Source of the DNA: Shinisaurus crocodilurus
Taxonomy: Eukaryota; Chordata; Lepidosauria; Squamata; Shinisauridae
Direction: 5' to 3'
Assembly (NCBI GenBank): GCA_021292165.1
Contig: JAHFWL010000058.1
Coordinates: 1,240,001 to 1,304,000, forward strand
Length of the DNA: 64,000 nt
Translations under genes and position numbers: made by a program
Notes under the pieces: model-generated
The model's database searches: none
What the model saw: the letters and a program-made list of their open reading frames with translations, nothing else
What the model was told of the DNA's origin: nothing
Part shown: in pieces, positions 25,765 through 35,987 of the stretch
How the letters are laid out: the number at the start of each line of letters is the position of its first letter
Position numbering within the stretch: the stretch's first letter is position 1

Positions 25765-25958
25765 AGGCGTAGGAAGATAGGAAGCTGTCTTATATGGAGT
25801 CAGACTGTGGGCCCATCTGGTCCAGTATTGTCGACACTGATGGGGAGCGGCTCTCCAAGGTTTCGGGCAGGTTTCTTTCCTAGCCCTACTTGGGAGATGC
25901 TGGGGAGTGAACCTGGGACCTTCTGCACGCATGCGTTCTGCCGCTGACCTCTAGTGCC
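25765..25958 (-). mobile_element. tRNA-derived SINE, reverse orientation
   Basis: On the minus strand it contains GCAGAAGGTCCCAGGTTCAC with a B-box-like GGTTCACTCC and ends with ATAAGACAGCTTCCTATC. It is the uninterrupted counterpart of the SINE at 22792-23478. Confidence 0.65.
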
Positions 25959-26039
25959 TGCCACTCACGAGGGGCAAAAGGGGCTTTCCTTACAGAACGC
26001 CCCCCCCAAAGTATTTTGCCTCGCGCCAAACATTAGTAT

Positions 26040-27287
26040 AATTTAGCAGCTTTTGCTGCCATCAACCATGGTATCCCCCCTGGGGAGGCTGTCTGAATTG
26101 GGAGTTGGAGGCCCTGTTTTGCACTGGCTCTGCTCCTACTTGGACTGCCGGTTCCAGAAGGTGGTGCTGGGGGGCTACAGTTCTGTCCCACGGAGACTCC
26201 GTTGCGATGTCCCTCGGGGCTCTATTTTGCCCCCCCCCCCTATGCTTTATAACATGACATGAAAACGCTGGGAGAGGCTGTCCGGAGAGACGTGTGATCA
26301 ATGTGCAGATGACACCCAACTCTCTCTCTCCGCTTTTCATCAAATGCAGGTGAGGCAGTGACTATCCTGAACCGCTGCTTGGACTTGGTAATGGGCTGCA
26401 TGCAGGCCAATAAACTGAGACTCAACCCAGACAAGACAGAGGTTTTGTTAGTAGGTGGGCTCATCTGTCCAGCTAAGTGGCATTCCACCTGCTCTAAATG
26501 GCATTGCATTCCCCCAAAAGGAGGAGCAGGTTCATAGTCTGGGGGTGCTCATATATCCCGCTCTCTCACTTGAGGCCGAAGTGGCTTCAGTGACAGGAAG
26601 TGCCGTTTATCAACTTCGCCTGGCTACGGTAATCTATGCTCTGGTAACCTCCTGCCTGGCTTATTGCAATGTGTTATACGTGGGGCGACCTCTGAAGACG
26701 GTCCAGAAACTTCAATTAGTGCAGAATAGAGCAGCGAGGCTACTCACTGGGGCTGGCCATTTAAAACATATTTAGTGCTGCATCAACTACACTGGTTGCC
26801 AGTCTGTTTTGGGGCCTGATTTAATGTGCTGGTGCTAACCTTTAAACTAAGCCTGCAGGTAAACTGGCTTAGGACCAGTTTACCTGAAGGAGCACCTTCT
26901 CCCATATTTTCCTGCTTGATTGCTAAGATCGTCCTCAGAGGTTCTTCTCTGGTGCCACTGCCCACAATGGCAAGATGGGAAGCTACCAGGGAAAGAACTT
27001 CTCTGCAGTGCCCCCCCCATCTGTGGAATGCCCTTCCCAGGGAGATCCACCTGGCGCCTTCATTGTGTACATTTAGATGCCAGGTTAAGACCTTCTTCTT
27101 TAAGCAGGAATGTAATCTTTAATCTGTTGCTTGATTATAAATTTTACTGCTGGCTCTTCAGCGTTTTTAATGTTTAGCATTGCATTATTTTTTTGCTACT
27201 TTGTTGTTCTTGTTTGGTTTTATAATTGTAAACTGTCCCAAGGGCATTTGTCAGTTGGAAGGTATACAAATCTAATAAATAAATAAA
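26040..27287 (+). pseudogene. L2-type LINE, reverse transcriptase to 3' end
   Basis: The degraded frame passes through LGVGGPVLHWLCSYLDCRFQ, RCDVPRGSIL (QGS motif region), CADDTQLSLS (the ADD catalytic block), LGVLIYPALSLEAEVASVTG, LVQNRAARLLTG and LWNALPREIHLAPSLCTFR, then a 3' UTR ending CTAATAAATAAATAAATG. Several frameshifts and stops. It is the longest L2 piece here but lacks the endonuclease half. Confidence 0.85.
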
Positions 27288-27544
27288 TGTCAGTGCCAGG
27301 CAAAGCAATTCTAATTTTTCCAGGCATCTTAACAGAATTTACTGATGTGCAATGCAATCCTTTGAGTGTCTGCTCAGAAGTAAGTCCTACTGAATTTAAT
27401 GGGAATTACTCCCAGGTAAGTATGTAGAGGTATGCAGTCTTCCCTGAACAAGTTTTAGTCTGTTTTAAGGTTTTATCTACTGCTTTCTTGGGGGATTTTT
27501 TTTAGGGGGGGGAGATATTTGTTTTATGGTGTGCATTGCCCTGA

Positions 27545-27642
27545 TCTGATGCTTTGACGGGTTCCTGCATTGAGCAGGGGGTTGGACTCGATGGCCTTGT
27601 AGGCCCCTTCCAACTCTACTATTCTATGATTCTATGATGAAG
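27545..27642 (+). mobile_element. CR1 3' end fragment
   Basis: It matches the end of the 34.5-38.9 kb CR1 (GGTTGGACTCGATGGCCTTG) and ends in the ATTCTATG octamer tail. Confidence 0.85.
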
Positions 27643-28058
27643 GGTAGTACAAAAATGCTCTAATTTTTTTCCCCCACCACACCACCCCCAATGAAGTCAA
27701 CAAGGCACACTGATATTTCAAAAAATCCAGTTTTTAAAAACTTTCTGGCATGTATCTCAAGTGAGAATCATCAGTTTCAGTTGCCTGTGACCAGAATAAA
27801 GGACATAGCAGTTTCACCCTGAAATGCAAAACTTTACACTGGTTTTGGAGACAAACTTGGGAGGAAAGGGCTGGTCTTTTGGGAGGGTGGGGTTTGTCCC
27901 AGAAAATTTGGCAGAGGAAGAAAAAAGCCACCTACCGTATAAGCAGGAGGCCATATTTTAATCTCTAACTAAAGCTTTTAGTTGATTAATCACACCACTT
28001 AAATCAATTAAAACTTGCAGCCTTAATATGGAAGGGAGAAAGCTACACAGAGTAGAAA

Positions 28059-28104
<46 letters not shown>

Positions 28105-29140
28105 TTGCTACTCTAAATATATATATATATAGTTGTGTGATATATGTTGAGTCCAAGGTTTGAATTTCTCAGTGCAGGATTGCACAGCAACCACCATTCC
28201 TATAGATGTCTGGCAGAACTGGCTGGGGTAGGAATTGGTTAGACACATGTTTTCCTCTATCAACTTAAATCCCTCTGACCCCTTCCTATAGTACAGCATT
28301 CCTTGCATTCCAGACTTCTTAAACAATGGCTCCTCCATTCATTTGGGGACATGGAACAGCATTCAAGCAAGAGATTTCATTACAATTTCCATCCCCCACC
28401 AAAAAAGAAGGGGAGGGGGGAATCAAAAAACGGGGCAGGACTTTCATTCCAATGAGAAACACATTTTTTGTTTCCTTTTCATTTTCCATTTTATATTGCA
28501 GATCCTGCCAAACTACCTAATGTAAATATAATTTGGGGTTGCAACCTAATGTAAATATAATTTGGGGTTGTTTTTAGATTTATCTTCTTTAAAAAAACAA
28601 AAAACAAAACACCTTTGTGCCCAAAGACTTGGAACACATCTACATGGGGGTTGGGTGTGTGTGTGTGTGTGGACAAAATGAAGAAAAAGAATAACAGCTC
28701 AGAAATACCATCTCTTCATCTAAAAAGACAGAGCTTTCAACTTGAAACTTCCAGGAATTCTCAGTTGCATCCAGATTTAGTCATGCTTAGAGTAGACTTA
28801 TTGAAATCAATGGGACTTCAGTTAGTTATGACTTACTTCTCCCATTTATTCCAATGGGTTTACTGTAAGCATGACTAAACCTGGATCCAACCCTTTATGT
28901 CTTGATTGGGCGTTGCAGTATACCAAACGAATAATGATCCTTTGGGATCCTAAAAACATCTCTTTCTTATGCAAGAAAGGCAATGCAATCCTACGCATGT
29001 CTACTCAAAAGTAAGTCCTAATGAGTTCAGAGACTTATTCCCACGTAAGTGTGCACAGGATTGCAATCTTCCCAACCACCCTGGCAACTCATTCATTTAC
29101 TTATGGGAAACCAGATTGCCTGAGGCTGCATTGAGCATGG
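27643..29140. other. Intron stretch without genes
   Basis: It contains an AC/AT microsatellite (28060-28135), a perfect 29-bp tandem duplication (28515-28572) and two ATCCTATGCATG-type repeats (about 28762-28890 and 28977-29068). No exon-like sequence recognised. Confidence 0.7.
28060..28135. repeat. (AC)n(AT)n microsatellite
   Basis: About fifteen AC units are followed by AT units, a short spacer and more AT units. Confidence 0.9.
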
Positions 29141-29149
29141 TGGGACTTA

Positions 29150-29318
29150 TAGATTTCATAATAGAGTTGGAAGGAGCCTACAAGGCTATAGAGTCCAACC
29201 CCCTGCTCAGTGCAGGAAACTAGAGGAGGGGTCTCCCATCCAAGTAATAACCAGACTTGACCCTGCTTAGCTTTCCACACTCAGACAAGCTGAGCCAGCA
29301 TAAGCCACAGGCCTGTAT
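29150..29318 (-). mobile_element. 5S rRNA-CR1 chimeric SINE
   Basis: On the minus strand the head GGCCTGTGGCTTATGCTGGC through GGTTATTACTTGGATGGGAG aligns with 5S rRNA from its 5' end through the internal promoter (AAGCTAAGCAGGGTC). It is followed by a tail, CTGCACTGAGCAGGGGGTTG onward, that is the CR1 3' end. It is closely similar to the copy at 51642-51817, including the junction GACCCCTCCTCTAG. Confidence 0.85.
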
Positions 29319-29567
29319 TAAATAAGTAAACCTGGGTTAGATCCAGATAAGGATTGGATCAAGACTAATTTAGTCACGTTCGGGTCCTGTTGGAAACAGT
29401 CGGACTGAAAAGTGAGTAATGAGTAACTTTTCACATTGATTTCAGTGGGATTTGAGAGCAACTAACTTAGTCTGGATCGAACCAGGTTGGATCCAAGCTC
29501 TGCCTTCCATGGATGAAAGGGCTCCTCTCACGGAAGGTGCCTCCCTTCTCAGCAGGGATTTTCAGGG

Positions 29568-29572
<5 letters not shown>

Positions 29573-29602
<30 letters not shown>
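29573..29602. repeat. (AC)n microsatellite
   Basis: About fifteen AC units. Confidence 0.9.
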
Positions 29603-29605
<3 letters not shown>

Positions 29606-29882
29606 CACCCCATTCAGCAGGGCCTCCTGATCCTCTGTGTAGCATTTTCAGGCAGCTGGAGGAGCTGGAGAGGAGGGGGCGGGGAAGCCCACTCCCACCA
29701 GTGCAGTTGCACATGGCTATTATAGGGTTGTGCTATGAGCTAAGCAGGGCCTGCAATTCTGCACATGCCCTCAATATAGGTTGAGTGGGGATAGCCTGTA
29801 GCAGCACCCCGCCCCACCACACCTCAGCCCTACCCTTTTGATCCCTAGCAGGAGCAAGAAAGCACTTCAAAGATGGGGCTGA

Positions 29883-30420
29883 GAAACTGTTGTAGATTAT
29901 TATCATCCTCATCCTCATCCCACCTTTTTCCCAATACTGGGACTCAAGGCGGCTTCACAACATTAAAATTTGTACAATTAAAACATATAAATAGAAAAAT
30001 ACAAAAGTTGAAAATATAATAAAATCAGAAATAGTATTGAAATTACATAAAATATCACAGCTAAAAACAACAACTATAAGAACAGTGCAAATCCATCGCT
30101 TTCTCATAGGTTCAATTTTTTTTATTCCCCGAAGGCCTGCTGGAACAAGAAAGTTTTTGCCTGCCTACGAAAACCTACCAAGGAGGGTGCCATTCTAGCC
30201 TCCCTGGGAAGGGAGTTCCAGAGTGTTGGAGCAACCACTGAGAAAGCCCTCTGCCGTGTTCCTGCCAGGCGTGCCTGGGATGGTGGCGGAACCAAGAGAA
30301 GGGCCTCCTCAGAAGATCTCAAAGTACGGGTAGGCTTGTAGGGGAGAACACGGTCTTTCAGATAACCTGACTACCAAGCGGTCATCTTGGGCATACAAAC
30401 CAGTGCTGAACAGGTTCCGG
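29883..30420 (-). mobile_element. LINE 3' end, L2-like, reverse orientation
   Basis: The minus strand encodes SSEEALLLVPPPSQARLAGT, RAFSVVAPTLWNSLPREARM and APSLVGFRRQAKTFLFQQAF, the typical C terminus of L2-group ORF2. An AT-rich 3' UTR ends towards 29900. It is a different subfamily from 3748-4157. Confidence 0.7.
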
Positions 30421-31500
30421 TGTGCCAGAATGAACTATCCTTGAGGAGGGCATGGCTGGCTGACTGGGACACTGAATAGGAGCACTTCACGGTGCAACGT
30501 TTTGTTGCAGGCCCCACCTGTGGCTACTAAAAGTGGATTAGAAAAAGGATAATAAAGACATGTAGAACGCTGAGCAAAGAAAAGTGAATGCAGCAGATTT
30601 GGGGGGGGGTTAAGAAAGGAGCAGAAAAGGAGGATTATATTTAGGGTTGCTGTGTGTGCGTGCTGTGATTCCGCTAGAGCACATACAAGGCACAGGAGCT
30701 GGTGTTCGGCTTCCTGAGAATCTCAGCTTTCCTTAAAAAAATACACCACCATATCCAACCCCTACAGCTGCAACGATATGCTTGAAAACATGTGGACATT
30801 GCCTGCTGAAATCCCAGAAGCCAGTGGCACAGCCAAATCACCCTGCACAACTCGCCATAGCTAATGACATCAGAATATGTTATGCAAAATGTAGCAGAGT
30901 ATGGAAACCAGCTCAATTTGCATAATTTATATAAGTCGCAGAATTCTTTCATGGTGTGGAATTTGATTGCCTGAGTGCAGATTTTTATTTTTATTCTTTT
31001 TAAAGCACGTGGGCAGAGTGATCCCATGGCCGTCTAGACAGTGTCTAGGGCAGCCACAGGATCGTTCAGATTCCCAGTTCTGAGGTCGGAAAAGAGCTCC
31101 AATGTTGGACCTGGGCATCCGCACTCGGATCCCCCTGTCCCCCCCCCCCCCACAACTAGCGTGGAAAGAAGTGCACCGGCTGCTTCTCCGAGGTCATAAG
31201 AGTGACCTCAGAGAAAGGGTAAAGAGGGCGTTCCTGGGGGCAGGGAGGGGAGGAGACCGGGTCCGCCAGGGTACGATGTAGCCTGGCTGCGCTCCAGCCT
31301 GCTTCCCTCCCTGTCCGAAGCTCCAAAGCTAGATGGCCAAAATCAGACGTCTAGCTAAAATGCAGGGCAGGAGGGAGGTGACGAACGCCTCCGTGCTCCT
31401 CCCGCCCTCCATAAGATGCCCGTGAAATGATCCTCAAGTTCGGAGGTTTACGGGCAGTTCGGAGGTTTACGGGCATCCCCATTGGACTGTGCCCTTAGTG
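30421..31500. other. Intron stretch without genes
   Basis: Nothing recognisable except a C run at 31139-31151 and a perfect 19-bp tandem duplication at about 31440-31477. Confidence 0.6.
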
Positions 31501-31504
31501 ATTT

Positions 31505-31800
31505 AAATATTCTTAAAAAAAAAAAATCATTTACTTTTCAAAACAAAATATAACAAAATACAAGAATAACACAAAAATATAACATAAACAACATACAATA
31601 AATCATAAAGTGCACACACACACCCCACCCTCCAAGGGACCAATTTATATACTTACATCCCCTTGATCAAATGAATTCCAAATTCCAAAAATATAACATA
31701 TCCTGGCAAGGCATGCTCCCTTTCCACTTTATTAATACATAGTCTAATAATTGATTCCATATATCCATAAAAGTATTCTTCTTTAGTGATTTAAATATTC
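31505..31800 (-). other. A-rich stretch, possible L1 3' UTR
   Basis: An A-rich stretch with ATAACAAAATACAAGAATAA and spaced ATAT motifs resembles the reverse of a lizard L1 3' end. No coding piece is attached, so the assignment is weak. The 3' flank ATTTAAATATTCT occurs at both 31502 and 31789, which may be a target duplication. Confidence 0.3.
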
Positions 31801-31939
31801 TATTATGTCAAAAAATTATTGGAATACTTGTAAAAATGTGCAGACAATAGTATGTACTTCCCTTACATTGTTTAAATTTAATGGGGGGGGGAAGGGGGCA
31901 CTGAAAACAGTTGACACATTAATTTTAGCAACCCACGGA

Positions 31940-32300
31940 AACATCAAGTAGGCCGCTCAGCAAGATCTGCCACAGACGGCCTTCTCCTTATCCCATCAGC
32001 CAGAGCAGCCAGGCTGGTGGGGACTAGGAAGAGGGCCTTCTCTGTGGCGGCCCCCAAGTTATGGAACTCCCTCCCTAGTGACCTTCGCCATGCCCCCTCC
32101 GTGATGAGCTTCCGCCGCACATTAAAAACATGGTATTTCTGGCGGGAATATGGGGTGGGTTAGGATTTTAAAATAATTTTTATACTGTTTTAATTATCAT
32201 GTTTTATTGTATTGTTTTAATTGTACATCACCCAGGGTGGCCGGGTGACCGGCCAGATGAGTGATTAACAAATATAATAAAATAAAAATAAAATAAAATG
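31940..32300 (+). mobile_element. L2-clade LINE 3' end
   Basis: Third copy of the 3748-4157 subfamily: ACATCAAGTAGGCCGCTCAG through CGGGAATATGGGGTGGGTTA, ending AACAAATATAATAAAATAAA. It lacks the TG microsatellite. Confidence 0.75.
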
Positions 32301-32944
32301 TGTGTGGTATGCTGACCACAACTCATCTATTTCAACAGAGTTCAACTCTCTTCCACTACAGTTGTTGGGGCACCTTCAGTTTTGCTGTCACTACTTATTA
32401 GTTCCATTTCACACTAAGACATATATGTATTCCATATTCTCTCACATACTTGTTAGGGATAATCGCCTGAAAAACATTAATTACAACTTTGAAACTGCTT
32501 GCCTAATATTGTATTTGTAATTGGCATACATTTATTTTTACCAATGAACTTCTGAAATGGAACATTTCCCACAGAAAAATAAAGCACTGGCAAAATTTCT
32601 GGAAAATTTTCAGACCCACAACCCTGAGCTGGGGTAGTCTCAGGGGTAATTGCCTCTAAATAGTTGGTGGGTGGTGATAAAAGCCTCTAATAATGAGGTA
32701 AAGCAACATGGATTCACCCTCATCCAACAGGACAAGAAACACACAAGTAGTTATGAAGAGGCGGCAACTCAGAACATCTCCTCAGATGCTGCCTCTTTTA
32801 AAGATGTCCGTATAGAATATTGCCCAAAAACGCACCATCAGCAAATGTTGTCCCCTTTCCTCTCCTTCTGAGATAATGACCAGGTATCACCTCACATATT
32901 CCCGCCTTCCCCCATAGTTTTAGGACATTGACTGAACAATCACC

Positions 32945-33092
32945 TCCCATGCTGTCCCTTTTCCCAACAACTAACCTACCTCACAGGGTTGTTGTGAGGA
33001 TAAAACTGAGAGGAGGAAGAGGATTATGTAAGCTGCCTTGGGTTCCTTGCAGGAAAAAAGGCGGGATATAAATATAATAAATAAATAAACTG
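32945..33092 (+). mobile_element. CORE-SINE 3' half
   Basis: CCTACCTCACAGGGTTGTTG through GCGGGATATAAATATAATAA. The tRNA-like head is missing. Confidence 0.75.
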
Positions 33093-33315
33093 AGGGAACG
33101 TTCTCCTCCAACACTGCTCATTTTCCCCATTATTATGGGATACTGACATTCTCAACCACCAAACATATTGCCCCATTTCCAGTTACTGTGGGACTGGGAA
33201 CAGAAATTTCCACACACATTGTCCATTTTTTTTCATGTACGGATGGGTTCTGAAGCTGAAATCTCCTCAAAATTTACCCCTTTCTCTCTAAATATGAGTT
33301 GGCTCCAAACTAAGT

Positions 33316-33668
33316 TATAGCCCAATACTAGTCATGTCTACTCAAAAGTAAGTCCCATTGTGGTTCAGTGGTGCTTACTTCTGAGTAGACATGTATAGCA
33401 CTGCACTGTTAGTAGGTCTTAGGTACCACTGAAATCAATGGAACTTATTTGTGATTGTGAGCAGCCTTGAGTGCCATTTTTCTTAGTAGAAAGGCGGGTT
33501 ACAAGTCAAATCAAATCAATTAAAAAGACAACCCTTTCACACTGATTTCAATGGGGCCTGTGCAGCTAAGGCTGCGATCCTATTCACACTTACCTGGGGG
33601 TAAGACCCATTGAACTAAATGGGGCTTACTTCTGAGTATACACAAATGGGCTTGCACTGTTAAGTCTG
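33316..33668. repeat. Two ATCC-TATGC-type repeat copies
   Basis: Copies at about 33316-33410 and 33567-33668 contain TCTACTCAAAAGTAAGTCCC and TTACTTCTGAGTAGACATG. The sequence is itself an imperfect palindrome. The family recurs across the window (1066, 2942, 8455, 16078, 27345, 28762, 28977, 61479). Confidence 0.65.
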
Positions 33669-34479
33669 GATCCAACCCAATATGGTACAAACTGAAAAGG
33701 CATTCCACAAACGGCCAATAGCAACTTGGTGACCCTCTTTCCCCATCAACTAAATATCAGCAGGATCATTCTAGACCAGTCCTGAAGACATGAGATTTTA
33801 ACCTCTCAATAATGCTAGCAGGATTACTCAACTGAGAAAACTAGAAGGTTCTTATTCCTGTTACAGACCTGCTACAAGGCCATTATTTAATTTAGGCACA
33901 TAAAAAGCAAAGGCAGGCATGTTGGTCCGTTAAAAAAACCCCTCCAAAATCCACATAGATTTCATAGATTTCATAGATTTCAGGGAATACCTTTATCAAG
34001 ACCACCCAAATTGTTACAAAATAGTGAAAACAACAAAGAAGAGTCTTGTGGCACCTTAAGAATTAAAAAAAATATTAAGGCATAACCTTTCATGGACTAC
34101 AGGCCCACTTCATCAGATGCAGGAAGCGTTATCCTGAGTTACAGGTACACTTACACATTGTTGCAAGGGGGTTGTAAACAATGAGGTCAAAGGAAAATGA
34201 AATGTAGAAACTACAGATAGATTGTATTGTTTTACTGTATTGTTTTAATTGTACATCGCCCAGGGTGGCCGGCCAGATGGGCGATTAATAAATATAAGAA
34301 ATAAAATAAATAAATAAAATTTACACATAACAGTAAGACAGAATTCCAGAGAATCCTGGTTTACCATGAACGAGCTGTATGCTGGTGCATGTGCCCAACG
34401 CCTTAACTAACTCTTAACACTCTAACACACACAGGCACATATATATATATACAATAATTTTTTTGACATAATAGAATAT

Positions 34480-34850
34480 GCGAGCGAACAGGGAGAGCAA
34501 ACAGGAGTTTGGCAGCGGAGTAGTAAAACAACAAGTGCTGCAAGGGAAAGGCGTGGCCTGAGAGCTCATTCTGTTGAGCAGAAGCTCCTGCTGACTGCAA
34601 CTACCTGGGGCTGATTGCAGCTGATTGATTGCAGGAAGTGGGGCTGATTGCAGGGCGTGGCCTGGGAGCTCATTCTGCTCCTGACTCCCAGCTGAGCAGG
34701 AGCACAACAGGAGAGAGGCTCCAGCTGTTTTTGGGACTGTTTTTGGGACTGTGAAAAGGCAAGCAGGCTCCCAGAGAGCGAGCGAACAGGGAGAGCAAAC
34801 AGGAGTTTGGCAGCGGAGTTCGGCAGGGGAGGTCAAGGGGGAGGTCCCTA

Positions 34851-34895
<45 letters not shown>

Positions 34896-34920
34896 TCTAG
34901 GAAGACAGAAACAGAGCACT
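34480..34920 (+). promoter_or_regulatory. CR1 5' UTR with duplicated blocks
   Basis: A 41-bp block starting CGAGCGAACAGGGAGAGC is identical at 34481-34521 and 34779-34819 (offset 298). A GCGTGGCCTGRGAGCTCATT block is repeated at 34551 and 34655. An AC/AT microsatellite precedes the first block and another follows the second (34854-34895). I infer promoter-bearing monomers; no promoter motif was proven. Confidence 0.6.
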
Positions 34921-35949
34921 ATGGAAGGAAAGGACTCAGCAGTGGTGGTGACCTGCAAGGGGTGTGCAATGTTTGTTTTCCTGCCAGAGATCAACATGGC
35001 CTACACATGCAACAAGTGCAAGCTGGTCACACTGTTGGAAGAAAAGGTCAGAGGACTGGAGCAGCAAGTGTCAACCCTCAGGAGCATAAGAGAAAGTGAG
35101 GAGTTCTTAGACAGAACGGTGGATCTACAGCACCAAAGCACAGTACAGGAGCCAGAAGGGCAACGGCAGGATGAGGCGGAGCCGGAGACTGCAGAGGCAA
35201 GGGAAAATAACGCAGGGGGAACTCCCTGGAAAAGGGTGACTGTTAGGAGCAGAAGAACTACAAGACACTCTGCGCCTGTGGAAGCAGTGGAGCTATGGAA
35301 CCGCTTCCATGTACTTGAGGACGAGAGCAGAGGACAGCCTGCAGAGGACGGATTACCGGGCACCCAACGTGACAGCGAGCAAGAGGCTGAGGGTCAGTCA
35401 AGTGGAGGAAATCGAACCAAGGCCTACAGCAAGAGGAAGAGAAGAGTACTCGTAGTGGGAGACTCCCTCCTGCGGGGGATCGAAGCCAAAGTATGTCGCG
35501 AAGACCCATGGACTCGCCAGGTGTGCTGTCTCCCTGGGGCACGGATTAAGGATGTGACAGAACAGCTGCCGAGGCTCATGCAGCCCACCGACACATACCC
35601 CTTTCTTCTCTTCCACGTGGGTACAAATGATACTGCCAAGCGGAGTTACAAAGAAATCACGGCAGACTTTGAAGAGCTGGGAAGGGAACTCAAGAACTTC
35701 GGGGCCCAGATAGTTTTCTCATCCATCCTTCCAGTACTTGGAAGAGGCATAGAAAGGGAAAGAAAAATACTCCGAGTGAATGACTGGCTACGAAGGTGGA
35801 GCCGACGTGAGGGATTTGGATTCTGGGACCACGGGCTACACTTCCTGGAAGATGGACTGCTGGCAAAGGATGGGTTGCACCTCACAAGGACTGGGAAGAA
35901 TGTGTTTGGACACAGCATGAGGAACTTAATCAGGAGGGCTTTAAACTGA
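34921..35949 (+). CDS. CR1 ORF1 protein (zinc finger, coiled coil, SGNH esterase)
   Basis: An intact 342-codon frame. Residues about 14-40 hold CKGC and CNKC pairs, a plausible zinc-binding knuckle. LLEEKVRGLEQQVSTLR (about 40-58) is a short heptad coiled coil. A charged linker follows. From residue about 175 the SGNH hydrolase fold appears: VLVVGDSLLRG (nucleophile Ser), HVGTNDT (Asn block) and KDGLHLT (Asp/His pair). All expected catalytic residues are present. CR1-group ORF1 esterases are thought to aid RNP assembly or membrane interaction during retrotransposition. The start ATG follows directly after the 5' UTR; ORF2 begins 38 nt past the stop. Confidence 0.92.
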   Translation: MEGKDSAVVVTCKGCAMFVFLPEINMAYTCNKCKLVTLLEEKVRGLEQQVSTLRSIRESEEFLDRTVDLQHQSTVQEPEGQRQDEAEPETAEARENNAGGTPWKRVTVRSRRTTRHSAPVEAVELWNRFHVLEDESRGQPAEDGLPGTQRDSEQEAEGQSSGGNRTKAYSKRKRRVLVVGDSLLRGIEAKVCREDPWTRQVCCLPGARIKDVTEQLPRLMQPTDTYPFLLFHVGTNDTAKRSYKEITADFEELGRELKNFGAQIVFSSILPVLGRGIERERKILRVNDWLRRWSRREGFGFWDHGLHFLEDGLLAKDGLHLTRTGKNVFGHSMRNLIRRALN

Positions 35950-35987
35950 ATCCAACAGGGGAGGGAGACATAAACTCGGGGGTACCA

